Translations under genes and position numbers: made by a program
Source of the DNA: Marivita sp. GX14005
GTDB taxonomy: Bacteria > Pseudomonadota > Alphaproteobacteria > Rhodobacterales > Rhodobacteraceae
Assembly: GCF_023370775.1 (NCBI RefSeq)
Contig: NZ_JAMCCQ010000002.1
Span: 620,001-684,000 of the forward strand
Direction of reading: 5' to 3'
Length of the DNA: 64,000 bases
The notes under the pieces: generated by a model
Seen by the model: the letters and a program-made list of their open reading frames with translations, nothing else
Told to the model about the DNA's origin: nothing
The model's database searches: none
In this document: piece after piece, positions 34,821-43,205 of the stretch
Layout of the letters: the number at the start of each line of letters is the position of its first letter
How positions within the stretch are numbered: the first letter of the stretch is position 1

Positions 34821-36376
34821 TGTCGGCCAACTGGTTCGACCACGCCATCGCATCGGTGGCGCCGCGCATGGCGGCCCGGCGCGTGCTGGCACGGCAGGCC
34901 TTCGAGACCCTGACGCGGGGCTATGACGGCGCCGCGCGAGGACGGCGAACCGAGGGCTGGCGCGCGCCGGGATCCTCGGCCGACACCGAGATCGACGTGG
35001 CCGGGGCGCTCTTGCGCGACCGGATGCGCGATCTCGTGCGCAACAACCCGCATGCGGCCAAGGCCGTGGCGGTGCTGGTCAACAACATCATCGGCGGAGG
35101 GATCATGCCCCGCGCCGCCAGCGGTGACGACACGCTGGACCGGAAGGTGGATACGCTGTTCGAGCGCTGGACGGCGGACTGCGACGCCGATGGCCAGCTT
35201 GACTTCTATGGCCTGCAGACGCTGATCTGCCGGGAGATGGTCGAGGCGGGCGAGGTTCTGGTGCGCCGCCGCCTGCGGCGCGCGAGCGACGGCCTGCCGG
35301 TGCCGCTGCAATTGCAGGTGCTGGAAGCCGACTTCCTCGACGCCACCAAGTCCGGAGCCCTCGGCGCAGGGCGCCTCGTGCAGGGGATCGAGTTCGACCC
35401 GGTCGGGAAGCGCCGGGCTTACTGGCTGCATGCCGAGCATCCGGGCGACGCCTACGGGGCCTTGCAGAACGGGTTGCAGAGCCGCCCGGTCCCCGCGACC
35501 GAGATCGCCCATGTCTACGAGAAGCAGCGCACGCAAGCGCGCGGCGTCCCCTGGGGCGCGCCGGTGATCCGGTCGTTGCGTGATCTCGACGACTATGAAG
35601 TGGCCGAACTGGTTCGCAAGAAGACCGAGGCCTGCGTCACCGCCATCGTCTTCGGCGACGACGAGGCGCAACAGGGCATCGCGCCCTCCGTGGTCGATGC
35701 CGACGGCAACCGGGTGGAACAGTTCGAGCCGGGGCTGATCGCCTATGCCCGCGGCGGCAAGGACATCCGCTTCAACCAGCCCTCGGCGACGGGCGGCTAC
35801 GGCGAATACAAGCGCGCGAGCCTGCACACGATCTCGGCAGGCTTCCGCGTGCCCTACGAGCTGCTGACGGGGGACCTGTCCCAAGTGAACTACTCCTCGA
35901 TCCGGGCGGGTCTCGTGGAGTTCCGCCGCCAGATCGACGCCGTCCAATGGCAGCTGTTCATCCCGATGTTCTGCGCCCCGGTGTGGCGGTGGTTCACGGA
36001 AGCCGCATGGGCGGCGGGGCAGATCCCGTCGCCGATCGTGCCTGTGGAATGGTCGCCGCCGAAGTTCGAGGCGGTCGATCCGCAGAAGGACGCGATGGCG
36101 AACCTGCTGTCGATCCGCTCGGGCACCATGACGCTAGCCGAGGTGATCGCGAAACAGGGACGCAACCCGGACGCGGTGCTGGCCGAGATCGCCGCGACCA
36201 ACGCCAAGCTCGATGCGCTGGGGCTGGTGCTCGACAGCGACCCGCGACGGGCCACCAAGACCGGCAGCGCGCAGACCGGCGACACAGCGACCGATCCGGC
36301 CGCCGACGAACCGGACACCGACGACCCGGCCGCCAACGCGGACAATGACCCGGCGCAGGCCGACCAACAGGACTGA
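34820..36376 (+). CDS. Portal protein (lambda gpB family)
   Basis: This 518-residue protein forms the dodecameric head vertex. Family marks are RDLVRNNPHAAKAVAVLVNN, NIIGGGIMPRAAS, EAGEVLVRRRLRR, QLQVLEADFLD and LLTGDLSQVNYSSIRAGLVE. The C-terminal ~40 residues are Asp/Ala/Thr-rich and probably disordered. It follows gpW with a 1-nt overlap and precedes the protease-capsid fusion by 4 nt. Confidence 0.92.
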   Translation: MSANWFDHAIASVAPRMAARRVLARQAFETLTRGYDGAARGRRTEGWRAPGSSADTEIDVAGALLRDRMRDLVRNNPHAAKAVAVLVNNIIGGGIMPRAASGDDTLDRKVDTLFERWTADCDADGQLDFYGLQTLICREMVEAGEVLVRRRLRRASDGLPVPLQLQVLEADFLDATKSGALGAGRLVQGIEFDPVGKRRAYWLHAEHPGDAYGALQNGLQSRPVPATEIAHVYEKQRTQARGVPWGAPVIRSLRDLDDYEVAELVRKKTEACVTAIVFGDDEAQQGIAPSVVDADGNRVEQFEPGLIAYARGGKDIRFNQPSATGGYGEYKRASLHTISAGFRVPYELLTGDLSQVNYSSIRAGLVEFRRQIDAVQWQLFIPMFCAPVWRWFTEAAWAAGQIPSPIVPVEWSPPKFEAVDPQKDAMANLLSIRSGTMTLAEVIAKQGRNPDAVLAEIAATNAKLDALGLVLDSDPRRATKTGSAQTGDTATDPAADEPDTDDPAANADNDPAQADQQD

Positions 36377-36380
36377 CCTC

Positions 36381-38444
36381 ATGGACACGATGATCGAACT
36401 GCCGGCCATGCGCCGGTCGGCGGAGCTTGCGCCGAACACCGCCGATGCCGACACCCGCACCGTCGAGGTGGTCTGGTCGGCCGGGGCCCGCGTCCGGCGC
36501 GCGACATTCTTCGGGGAGCCCTACGACGAGGAGCTGAGCCTCGATCCCGCCCATGTCCGGCTCGACCGGCTGAACGCGGGCGCGCCGTTCCTGAAGGTGC
36601 ACGAGCTCGACACGCTCGACGCGGTGATCGGCTCGGTCGTGCCGGGCTCTGCCCGGATCGAGAACGGCCGCGGCATCGCGCTGGTCCGGATCAGCGAACG
36701 CGCCGATGTCGAGCCGATCTGGCGCGACATCCAGGCCGGGCACATCCGCGCGGTCTCCATCGGCTACCAGGTCCACCGCTTCGAGGTCTCGAAGCCCGAG
36801 GCCGCCCGCGAGCTTTGGCGGGCGGTGGACTGGACGCCCTTCGAGGTCTCCGCCGTCGCGGTCGGCGCCGACCCCGCCGCGGGCTTCCGCGCCCAGCATC
36901 CCCTTCACGACTGCGTCCTTCACCGCCGGGACGCCCCCACAGAGCAAGGAGCATCCCCGATGACGGACAAGACCGAGACCCCGGCGAGCGACGCCGCAAC
37001 CCCCGCCACCACCCAGCCGACCGAGCCGGTCGCAACCGAGGACACCCCCATGACCGAGCCGAAACCGGCTGCGCCCGACCCGAAGGTCGCCGCAGTGGAA
37101 ACCCGCACCCAGCCGAAGCTTCAAAATACCGATGCCCCCGCTGCGCCCGACACCGAAGCCGTCGCGACCCGCGCCCGCGAGGCCGAGCGCGACCGCGTCT
37201 CGACCATCTACGATCTGGCAGGCCGCCTGAACCTCGAGCGCGGCTTCGCCGAGGATCTGGTCAAGCGCGGCGTCAGCATCGACGAGTCCCGCCGACTGAT
37301 CCTCGACCAGGTCGCCGCGAAATCCGACGAGACCCGGAACTTCCCCCATGTCTCCGTCCCGCTCGGCGGCCGAGACGAGTGCATCACCCGCCGTGACGCG
37401 GTGGCGAACGCACTGCTGCACCGCTACAGCCCAACGCTGTTCCAGCTCGAGGACGCCGCGCGCCAGTATCGCGGCATGACGCTGCTGGAGCTCGCCCGCG
37501 AAAGCCTCGGCAATGCCGGGGTCAACACGCGCGGCCTGTCGCGTGACGAGGTGGCGACGCGCGCGCTGCACTCGACCTCGGACTTCCCCGAGATCCTGTC
37601 GGCCGTCACCAACAAGACGCTGCGGCAGGCCTACGAGGCCTATCCCCGCACCTTCATGCTGTTCTGTCGCCAGGTGCTGGCGACCGACTTCAAGGCGATG
37701 CATCGCGTCCAGCTCGGCGAAGCCCCGCAGCTGCTCGAGGTCGGCGAAAGCGGCGAGTTCAAGCGCGGCACGCTGGGCGAGAGCAAGGAGAGCTACAAGG
37801 TCAAGACCTATGGCCGGGTGGTCGCCATCACCCGTCAGACGCTGATCAACGACGATCTCGACGCCTTCACCCGCATCCCGGCGATGTACGGCAACTCCAT
37901 CGCCCAGCTGGAGTCGGACGTGGTCTGGGGGATCATCACCGCCAACCCAGCGATGGCCGACGGCAACGCGCTGTTCCACACCACCCACAAGAACCTCGCC
38001 GGCACCGGCGCGGCGCTCGACGTCGGCAGCGTCGGCGCGGCCCGCGCCGCGATGGCCAAGCAGACCGGCCTCGACAAGAAGACGGTGCTGAACGTCCGCC
38101 CCGCCTTCCTGATCGTGCCCGCCTCGCTGGAACTGAAGGCCGAGCAGCTGGTCGCGCAGAACCTGGTGCCCGCCGCGACCTCCAGCGTGGTGCCGCAGTC
38201 GATCCGCACCCTCGCGCCGATCAGCGAGCCCCGGCTCGACGCCGCCAGCGAGACCGCCTGGTATCTGGCGGCTAGCCCGAACCAGATCGACACCATCGAA
38301 TACGCCTATCTCGAGGGCCAGCAGGGCGCCTATATCGAGACGCGCAACGGCTTCGACGTCGACGGGGTCGAGATCAAGTGCCGCCTCGACTTCGGAGCCA
38401 AGGCCATCGACTGGCGCGGCCTCTACAAGAACCCGGGCGCGTAA
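36381..38444 (+). CDS. Prohead protease / major capsid protein fusion
   Basis: This is a 687-residue fusion. Residues 1-190 are a prohead protease (histidine in FLKVHELDT, serine in IRAVSIGYQV). A Pro/Thr/Ala-rich linker (about 195-270) could act as scaffold. Residues ~300-687 are the capsid protein, with TSDFPEILSAVTNKTLRQAY, YGRVVAITRQTLINDDLDAF and an IEYAYLEGQQGAYIETRNGF end. AAGGAG at 36946-36951 precedes an in-frame ATG at 36960 (MTDKTETPASD), which could yield free scaffold-capsid protein of 494 residues as well as the fusion. Confidence 0.88.
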   Translation: MDTMIELPAMRRSAELAPNTADADTRTVEVVWSAGARVRRATFFGEPYDEELSLDPAHVRLDRLNAGAPFLKVHELDTLDAVIGSVVPGSARIENGRGIALVRISERADVEPIWRDIQAGHIRAVSIGYQVHRFEVSKPEAARELWRAVDWTPFEVSAVAVGADPAAGFRAQHPLHDCVLHRRDAPTEQGASPMTDKTETPASDAATPATTQPTEPVATEDTPMTEPKPAAPDPKVAAVETRTQPKLQNTDAPAAPDTEAVATRAREAERDRVSTIYDLAGRLNLERGFAEDLVKRGVSIDESRRLILDQVAAKSDETRNFPHVSVPLGGRDECITRRDAVANALLHRYSPTLFQLEDAARQYRGMTLLELARESLGNAGVNTRGLSRDEVATRALHSTSDFPEILSAVTNKTLRQAYEAYPRTFMLFCRQVLATDFKAMHRVQLGEAPQLLEVGESGEFKRGTLGESKESYKVKTYGRVVAITRQTLINDDLDAFTRIPAMYGNSIAQLESDVVWGIITANPAMADGNALFHTTHKNLAGTGAALDVGSVGAARAAMAKQTGLDKKTVLNVRPAFLIVPASLELKAEQLVAQNLVPAATSSVVPQSIRTLAPISEPRLDAASETAWYLAASPNQIDTIEYAYLEGQQGAYIETRNGFDVDGVEIKCRLDFGAKAIDWRGLYKNPGA

Positions 38445-38518
38445 GGCGCGCTTCCTGAACCCTGACACACGGGCAGTCCTGACGGGCCGCCCTTCGTCTT
38501 TCCACGAGGATCCCCATC

Positions 38519-38854
38519 ATGAAAACCTACGTCCAGCCCGGCAACACCATCACCCTGACCGCGCCCTATGCCGTCGCCTCCGGCGATGGCCTGCTCGTCG
38601 GCTCCATCTTCGGCATCGCCGCGGGTGCCGCCGCCATTGGCGAGCCCGTCGAGACCGCGCTCGTCGGCGTGTTCGACATCACCAAGGTCGGCTCCCAGGC
38701 GTGGACGGTTGGCGCCAAGGTCTATTGGGACGACACCAACAAGCGCACCACGACCGTCGCGACCGACAACACCCTCATCGGCGCGGCCGTCGAGGCGGTG
38801 GCGAGCGGTGCGGGCGACACCATCGGCCGGGTGCGCCTGAACGCGACGTTCTGA
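38519..38854 (+). CDS. DUF2190-type capsid protein (decoration-like)
   Basis: The product has 111 residues: MKTYVQPGNTITLTAPYAVA, SGDGLLVGSIFGIAAGAAAI and a GDTIGRVRLNATF end. This beta-rich small protein follows the capsid gene in many phages and is probably a decoration or head-stabilising protein. The stop overlaps the next ATG (TGATG). Confidence 0.75.
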   Translation: MKTYVQPGNTITLTAPYAVASGDGLLVGSIFGIAAGAAAIGEPVETALVGVFDITKVGSQAWTVGAKVYWDDTNKRTTTVATDNTLIGAAVEAVASGAGDTIGRVRLNATF

Positions 38855-39165
38855 TGAGCGCCTTCGCCGCCGCAGTGGGCGCGCTCTTCGCGGATCCCAA
38901 CATCGGCCGAGACGCGATCTACATCGCCGATGGCGGCGCGCCCGTCCTGGTGCGCGTCGTCGCCCGGCGTGCGGATGTCGTCTCCGACTTCGGCGACGCG
39001 CGTCTCTGGTCCGAGACCACCCGGGTCGACCTGCGCGTCGCTGAGGTGACGAACCCGCGCGCGGGCGACCGCATCGAGATCGACGGGGACGCCTTCCTCA
39101 TCCAGGGCGAGCCCGTTCGTGACCGCGAGCGGCTGGTCTGGACCGTCGATCTGAGGCCCGCGTGA
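38854..39165 (+). CDS. Head-tail connector protein
   Basis: The product has 103 residues: FAAAVGALFADPNIGRDAIY, then an EIDGDAFLIQGEPVRDRERL strand region. The size, beta-rich end and position after the decoration protein match gpFII-like head-tail joining proteins. The stop overlaps the next gene's GTG. Confidence 0.7.
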   Translation: MSAFAAAVGALFADPNIGRDAIYIADGGAPVLVRVVARRADVVSDFGDARLWSETTRVDLRVAEVTNPRAGDRIEIDGDAFLIQGEPVRDRERLVWTVDLRPA

Positions 39166-39794
39166 AACTGAAGCTCGACATCGATCCCGACATCGTCGCG
39201 ATGATGGCGGCCGAGGTCGCGGCGGGCGAACGCGCGGTGACCGCCGCCATGCGCGAGGCCGGGACGGGGCTGAAGACCGCGTGGCGATTGCAGATCACCG
39301 GCGCGGGTCTCGGGACCCGGCTCGCCAACTCGATCCGCAGCCAGAACTTCCCGAGGTCGGGCGAAAGCCCTGATGCCGCGGCGCTGGTCTGGTCGAAGGC
39401 TCCGGTCATCGTCGGTGCGCATGACACGGGGCCGCTGATCCGCTCCAAAGACGGGTTCTGGCTGGCGATCCCGCTGCCTACTGCGGGCAAGTCCCTGCGC
39501 GGCGGCCGGATCACCCCCGGCGAATGGGAGCGCCGCCGCGGCCTGCGCCTGCGTTTCGTCTATCGCCGCACGGGGCCGAGCCTGCTAGTGGCGGAGAGCC
39601 GGCTGAACACGAAGGGCCAGGCGGTGGTGTCGCGCTCGAAGACCGGGCGCGGCAAGGTCACCGCGCCAATCTTCCTGCTCGTGCCGCAGGTGAAACTGCC
39701 GAAGCGGCTGGATCTGGCGCGGGATGCAGACCGGGCATTGGACAGCGTGCCGGGGCTGATCGTGGCTAACTGGGTGGAGGGGCGGTTGGCTTGA
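39162..39794 (+). CDS. Phage tail/connector protein (DUF6441-like)
   Basis: The product has 210 residues, with a GTG start embedded in the previous stop. The N-terminal helix VAAGERAVTAAMREAGTGLK is followed by basic beta segments (RRRGLRLRFVYRRTGPSLLV). It is probably a head-tail or minor tail component. The next structural gene is separated by the RidA/WYL insertion. Confidence 0.65.
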   Translation: MKLKLDIDPDIVAMMAAEVAAGERAVTAAMREAGTGLKTAWRLQITGAGLGTRLANSIRSQNFPRSGESPDAAALVWSKAPVIVGAHDTGPLIRSKDGFWLAIPLPTAGKSLRGGRITPGEWERRRGLRLRFVYRRTGPSLLVAESRLNTKGQAVVSRSKTGRGKVTAPIFLLVPQVKLPKRLDLARDADRALDSVPGLIVANWVEGRLA

Positions 39795-39860
39795 TTGGTT
39801 GGCAAGCGAGACGGTCAGACGACTTCGATGCCGCCCGACCGCTTCAAACTCAGCCCCGCC

Positions 39861-40271
39861 TTATGCAGCAGCGGTGGCTTCGATCTCGAACAGCAGGCCC
39901 GGAATCGCGAGCCGCGTCACCCCGAGCAAGGTCATCGGAGGTGCGCACTGGATCGGCCCGAAGCGCATGCCGAGCAAGTCGAAATTCTTCAGCGCCTCAT
40001 CGACGTCGGTGGCATAGACAACCAGCCGAATGACATTGCTGAGGCTCATGTCCGCCTTTGCAAGGACGGCCTCGAGATTGTCGAGCGCAAGGCTGATCTG
40101 CGCGCGCATGTCGCCTGCGTGCTGCGGGTTGCCTTCCGCGTCGACAGCAGTCTGCCCCGCACAGATCAGTTGGCGCGAAGTGCCTTCGATGATCTCGGCC
40201 TGATTGTAGCCGAGCTTGAGGGACCAATCCCAGGGGTTCACAGCGGTGCGTTGCATTGTCGGTGTCTCCAT
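39861..40271 (-). CDS. RidA/YjgF family protein
   Basis: The product has 136 residues. Family marks are SRQLICAGQTAVDAEGNPQH, an RAQISLALDNLEAVLAKADM helix and NVIRLVVYATDVDEALKNFD. RidA members hydrolyse reactive enamines/imines or bind small metabolites. The conserved arginine of canonical RidA enzymes lies in a 'C/PxR' segment that here reads GVTRLAIPGLLFEIEATA, so activity is plausible. It points against the phage structural genes and diverges from a WYL regulator across a perfect operator. Confidence 0.85.
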   Translation of the reverse strand: METPTMQRTAVNPWDWSLKLGYNQAEIIEGTSRQLICAGQTAVDAEGNPQHAGDMRAQISLALDNLEAVLAKADMSLSNVIRLVVYATDVDEALKNFDLLGMRFGPIQCAPPMTLLGVTRLAIPGLLFEIEATAAA

Positions 40272-40302
40272 GCTGACTGTTTCCTGATCCTCCTGAACTG
40301 AA

Positions 40303-40325
40303 TTGGTGCCAAATTCTGGCACCAA
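40303..40325. promoter_or_regulatory. Operator between ridA and the WYL regulator
   Basis: A perfect 9-bp inverted repeat TTGGTGCCA (40303-40311) and TGGCACCAA (40317-40325) with a 5-nt spacer lies in the 72-nt divergent gap. The likely ligand is the adjacent HTH regulator acting on both genes. Confidence 0.7.
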
Positions 40326-40343
40326 AGATGCTACAGTGGCGAC

Positions 40344-41063
40344 ATGAACATTCGCGCCCGCCATGACGCCATCGTCCGCAGCCTTCGCCGCAACGGGATG
40401 ACCACCGTCGATGAACTCGCCGAAGAGGTCGGGGCCTCGAGGCGGACGATCCTGCGCGACATCGGTGCGCTGCGCGACGAAGGTTTCGTCATCCATTCCG
40501 AGCCGGGGCGCGGCGGAGGCCTTCTCCTCGACCCCGGTTCGGTCCAGACAACGGCGCGGCTTGCCGTGACCGAGGTCTTCGCGCTTCTTCTCGGCGTCGC
40601 GGCGATGCGCGCGGCCGGGAACCTGCCATTCTCGGGTCTGGCGGATTCCGGGCTTGCCAAGATCGAGAAGGCCCTTCCGCCCGAGAAGCTGCGCGACCTG
40701 CGTCGGTTTCTGGACTGCCTTCATGTGGGCAAGCTCTCACCGCTTCAGGACCTGTCAGATATGGGAAAGATGGATCCTGGATTGCTGTCGGCGTTCGAGA
40801 CGGCGTTCCTGCAGCGCATCCACTTGAAGTTCCGCTACCGTGACGCGAAGGGGGTCGTGACTGAACGGCAGATCGAGCCGCAAGCCATGCTGATCCTGCC
40901 ACCGCTCTGGTACCTTGTGGCATGGGATCCGGCACGCGAGGGTTTCCGGCATTTCCGGATGGACAGAATTAGCCACCCGGAACCTGTCGAGAGCCTGAAG
41001 TTCCGGCAGCGCCACGTGCCATTCGAGGATGACGTTTGCCCCTATCGTGATCTGCTTCGCTGA
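40344..41063 (+). CDS. HTH-WYL (YafY-like) transcriptional regulator
   Basis: The product has 239 residues. An N-terminal DeoR-like HTH (TTVDELAEEVGASRRTILRD) is followed by a linker and a WYL-type domain (QPQAMLILPPLWYLVAWD with the WYL core as LWYLVAWD). Such regulators respond to ligands bound by the WYL fold. Together with ridA it forms a self-contained unit inserted between two head-tail genes, so it is probably phage cargo expressed independently. Confidence 0.85.
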   Translation: MNIRARHDAIVRSLRRNGMTTVDELAEEVGASRRTILRDIGALRDEGFVIHSEPGRGGGLLLDPGSVQTTARLAVTEVFALLLGVAAMRAAGNLPFSGLADSGLAKIEKALPPEKLRDLRRFLDCLHVGKLSPLQDLSDMGKMDPGLLSAFETAFLQRIHLKFRYRDAKGVVTERQIEPQAMLILPPLWYLVAWDPAREGFRHFRMDRISHPEPVESLKFRQRHVPFEDDVCPYRDLLR

Positions 41064-41143
41064 TCTTGCGCACCGAGCACGTCGGAACAGGCGTCTGAAT
41101 TCGGCGGTCGTGATCATCGCATCGCTTTTCACTTGGAAAACCA

Positions 41144-41563
41144 ATGCCCACCCATCGCGAAACCATCCTCGCCGCGCTGTACGCGCGGCTCTCGGCGCTG
41201 CCCGCCACCGCCCTTCGCGGCGAGGTGCTGCCCGAGCGCGTGCCGGCCAATGGCCTGCTGATCCTCCGTGACGGCGAGCCGGGGGAGCCGGAGGTGACGC
41301 TGTCGCCGCTGCGCTACCACTACCAGCACCGTGCCGAAGTCGAGGCGGTCGTGCAGGGCGCGGACCGTGACGCCGTCTTTGATACCCTCTGCGCGAGCAT
41401 CGGCACGGCGCTCGCCGCGGACCGAACTCTGGGCGGGCTCTGCGACTGGGTCGAGGCGGAAGCGCCGCGCCCGGTCGATCTGCCAGTCGAGGGCGCGGCG
41501 AGCCTGAAGGCGGCCGTCATCCCGGTCGTGCTGCACTATTCCACGGCCGACCCGCTGGCCTGA
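41144..41563 (+). CDS. Tail terminator/completion-like protein
   Basis: The product has 139 residues: HRETILAALYARLSALPATA, then ILRDGEPGEPEVTLSPLRYH and a beta-rich AEVEAVVQGADRDAVFD. The size and place before the tail tube fit a tail terminator (gpU-like). Automated databases sometimes label such proteins acyl-CoA transferase, which nothing here supports. Confidence 0.65.
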   Translation: MPTHRETILAALYARLSALPATALRGEVLPERVPANGLLILRDGEPGEPEVTLSPLRYHYQHRAEVEAVVQGADRDAVFDTLCASIGTALAADRTLGGLCDWVEAEAPRPVDLPVEGAASLKAAVIPVVLHYSTADPLA

Positions 41564-41587
41564 CCCAAACGACAACAGGAGAACACC

Positions 41588-42529
41588 ATGGCACGAGCCC
41601 AGGGGGCGCGGGCGCAGATGGCGCTTGCGTTCGAGACCGTCTATGGCACGCCGCCCGCAGGCGGCTTCACCCGCATGCCCTTCGCCAGCACCTCGCTTGG
41701 CGCGGAGCAGCCGCTGTTGAACTCGGAGCTTCTCGGGTACGGCCGCGATCCGCTGGCGCCGATCAAGGACGCGGTGACGGCGGATGGCGATGTCGTCGTG
41801 CCGCTCGACGCCGAAGCCTTCGGTTTCTGGCTGAAGGCGGCCTTCGGCACGCCCACGACCACGGGTGCGGAAGCGCCCTACACCCACGAGTTCCAGTCGG
41901 GGTCGTGGACGCTGCCCAGCATGTCGATCGAGACCGGAATGCCAGAGGTTCCGCGCTACGCGATGTACTCGGGCTGCGTGCTCGACCAGATCACCTGGCA
42001 GATGCAGCGCTCCGGCCTGCTGACGGCAACTGCGCGGCTGGTCGCACAGGGCGAGACGGTGGGGACGACGACCAGCGCCGGAACGCCCGCCGCGCTGGAG
42101 CTGAAGCGCTTCGGCCATTTCAACGGGGCAATCACCCGCAATGGCACCGCCCTCGGCAACGTGGTCTCGGCCGAGATCACCTATGCGAACAACCTCGACC
42201 GGATCGAGACGATCCGGAGCGATGGCCGCATCGACGGCGCGGACCCCAGCATCGCGGCGCTCACCGGCCGGATCGAGGTCCGCTTCGCCGACCAGACGCT
42301 GGTAAGCCAAGCGATCAACGGCGAGGCCTGCGAGATGGAGTTCGCCTACGTCCTGCCCTCTGGCGAGAGCTTCACCTTCACCGTGCACGCCGTCTACCTG
42401 CCGCGCCCGAGGATCGAGATCTCCGGGCCGCAGGGCGTCCAGGCCACCTTCGACTGGCAGGCGGCGCGCGACAGCGTCGTCGGCCGGATGTGCACCGCAA
42501 CCCTCGTGAACGATGTGGAGACCTATTGA
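41588..42529 (+). CDS. Phage tail tube (major tail) protein
   Basis: The product has 313 residues: ALAFETVYGTPPAGGFTRMP, TSLGAEQPLLNSELLGYGRD and a beta-rich body with PAALELKRFGHFNGAITRNG. This matches siphophage tail tube proteins. An AACAGGAGAACACC leader supplies the ribosome-binding site. The stop overlaps the chaperone start (TGATG). Confidence 0.85.
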   Translation: MARAQGARAQMALAFETVYGTPPAGGFTRMPFASTSLGAEQPLLNSELLGYGRDPLAPIKDAVTADGDVVVPLDAEAFGFWLKAAFGTPTTTGAEAPYTHEFQSGSWTLPSMSIETGMPEVPRYAMYSGCVLDQITWQMQRSGLLTATARLVAQGETVGTTTSAGTPAALELKRFGHFNGAITRNGTALGNVVSAEITYANNLDRIETIRSDGRIDGADPSIAALTGRIEVRFADQTLVSQAINGEACEMEFAYVLPSGESFTFTVHAVYLPRPRIEISGPQGVQATFDWQAARDSVVGRMCTATLVNDVETY

Positions 42530-42966
42530 TGCTGACGCTCGACCTGACCAACGCCCCGCGGTGGCACGACCTCGCCCCTGGCGTCCGGGCGCAGCTGCGC
42601 CCGCTGACCACCGCGCTGATGGTGGCCACGCGCAGCGATCCCGCCGTCGAGGCGGTGCCCGTGGAGGCTTCCGATGAGGAACGCGCCGTCGCTTTCGCCA
42701 AAGCGCTCGCGCGGCGTGCCGTGCTCGCCTGGGAGGGCATCGGCGATGCGGACGGCAATGCCATCGACCCGAGCCCGGAGGCCATCGACGCGCTGCTCGA
42801 CGTCTGGCCGATCTTCGAGGTGTTCCAGCTGACCTACGTCTCCAAGGGCCTGCTGCTGGAACAGGAAAAAAACGCCTCCGCGCTCTCGCCGAATGGTCCT
42901 TCGGCGGGGGCGAGCGATACTGCGAAGCCTGCCCGCAAGCCTGCGAAGACTGCCCGGCGCGGCTGA
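42529..42966 (+). CDS. Tail assembly chaperone G
   Basis: The product has 145 residues: LTLDLTNAPRWHDLAPGVRA, an RAVLAWEGIGDADGNAI segment and IFEVFQLTYVSKGLLLEQEK. It sits between tail tube and tape measure, the invariant place of tail chaperones. A slippery A AAA AAC at 42867-42873 allows a -1 shift into a second open frame, giving the longer GT form. Without the shift, translation ends in a Lys/Ala/Pro-rich tail. Confidence 0.8.
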   Translation: MLTLDLTNAPRWHDLAPGVRAQLRPLTTALMVATRSDPAVEAVPVEASDEERAVAFAKALARRAVLAWEGIGDADGNAIDPSPEAIDALLDVWPIFEVFQLTYVSKGLLLEQEKNASALSPNGPSAGASDTAKPARKPAKTARRG

Positions 42967-43205
42967 ACCGTCCGGAAACACCGGAGGGCTGGCAGGTCTG
43001 GGACCTCGTCGGCCGTCTCGGCGGCCAGCTGCGCGTGCTGCCGGGCGCCGTGATCGGCTGGGACATGTCAGCCGCGCTGGCGCTCGGGGATGCGCTCGGG
43101 GTTTCACCACTCGCCATGGCCGAACTGCTGCCCGTCATCGAAGCGGTGATGGGCGCCAAACTCAACGAACAGATGGATCATTCCCATGGCGGAAAAACGG
43201 GTTAG
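42529..43205 (+). CDS. Tail assembly chaperone GT fusion made by programmed -1 frameshift
   Basis: After codons GAA AAA AAC (42865-42873) the -1 frame continues KRLRALAEWSFGGGERYCEA, then cysteines in CPQACEDCPARL and an LSPLAMAELLPVIEAV-like helix, ending at TAG 43203-43205. The -1 frame has no start of its own near the junction and keeps high third-position GC. The fusion would have about 225 residues. Its end overlaps the tape-measure start at 43186. G/GT ratio control of tail length assembly is established for lambda. Confidence 0.82.

Noticed and set aside
41144-41563. Acyl-CoA transferase label for the small tail gene
   Set aside because: No CoA-transferase motif is visible; size and position fit a tail terminator.
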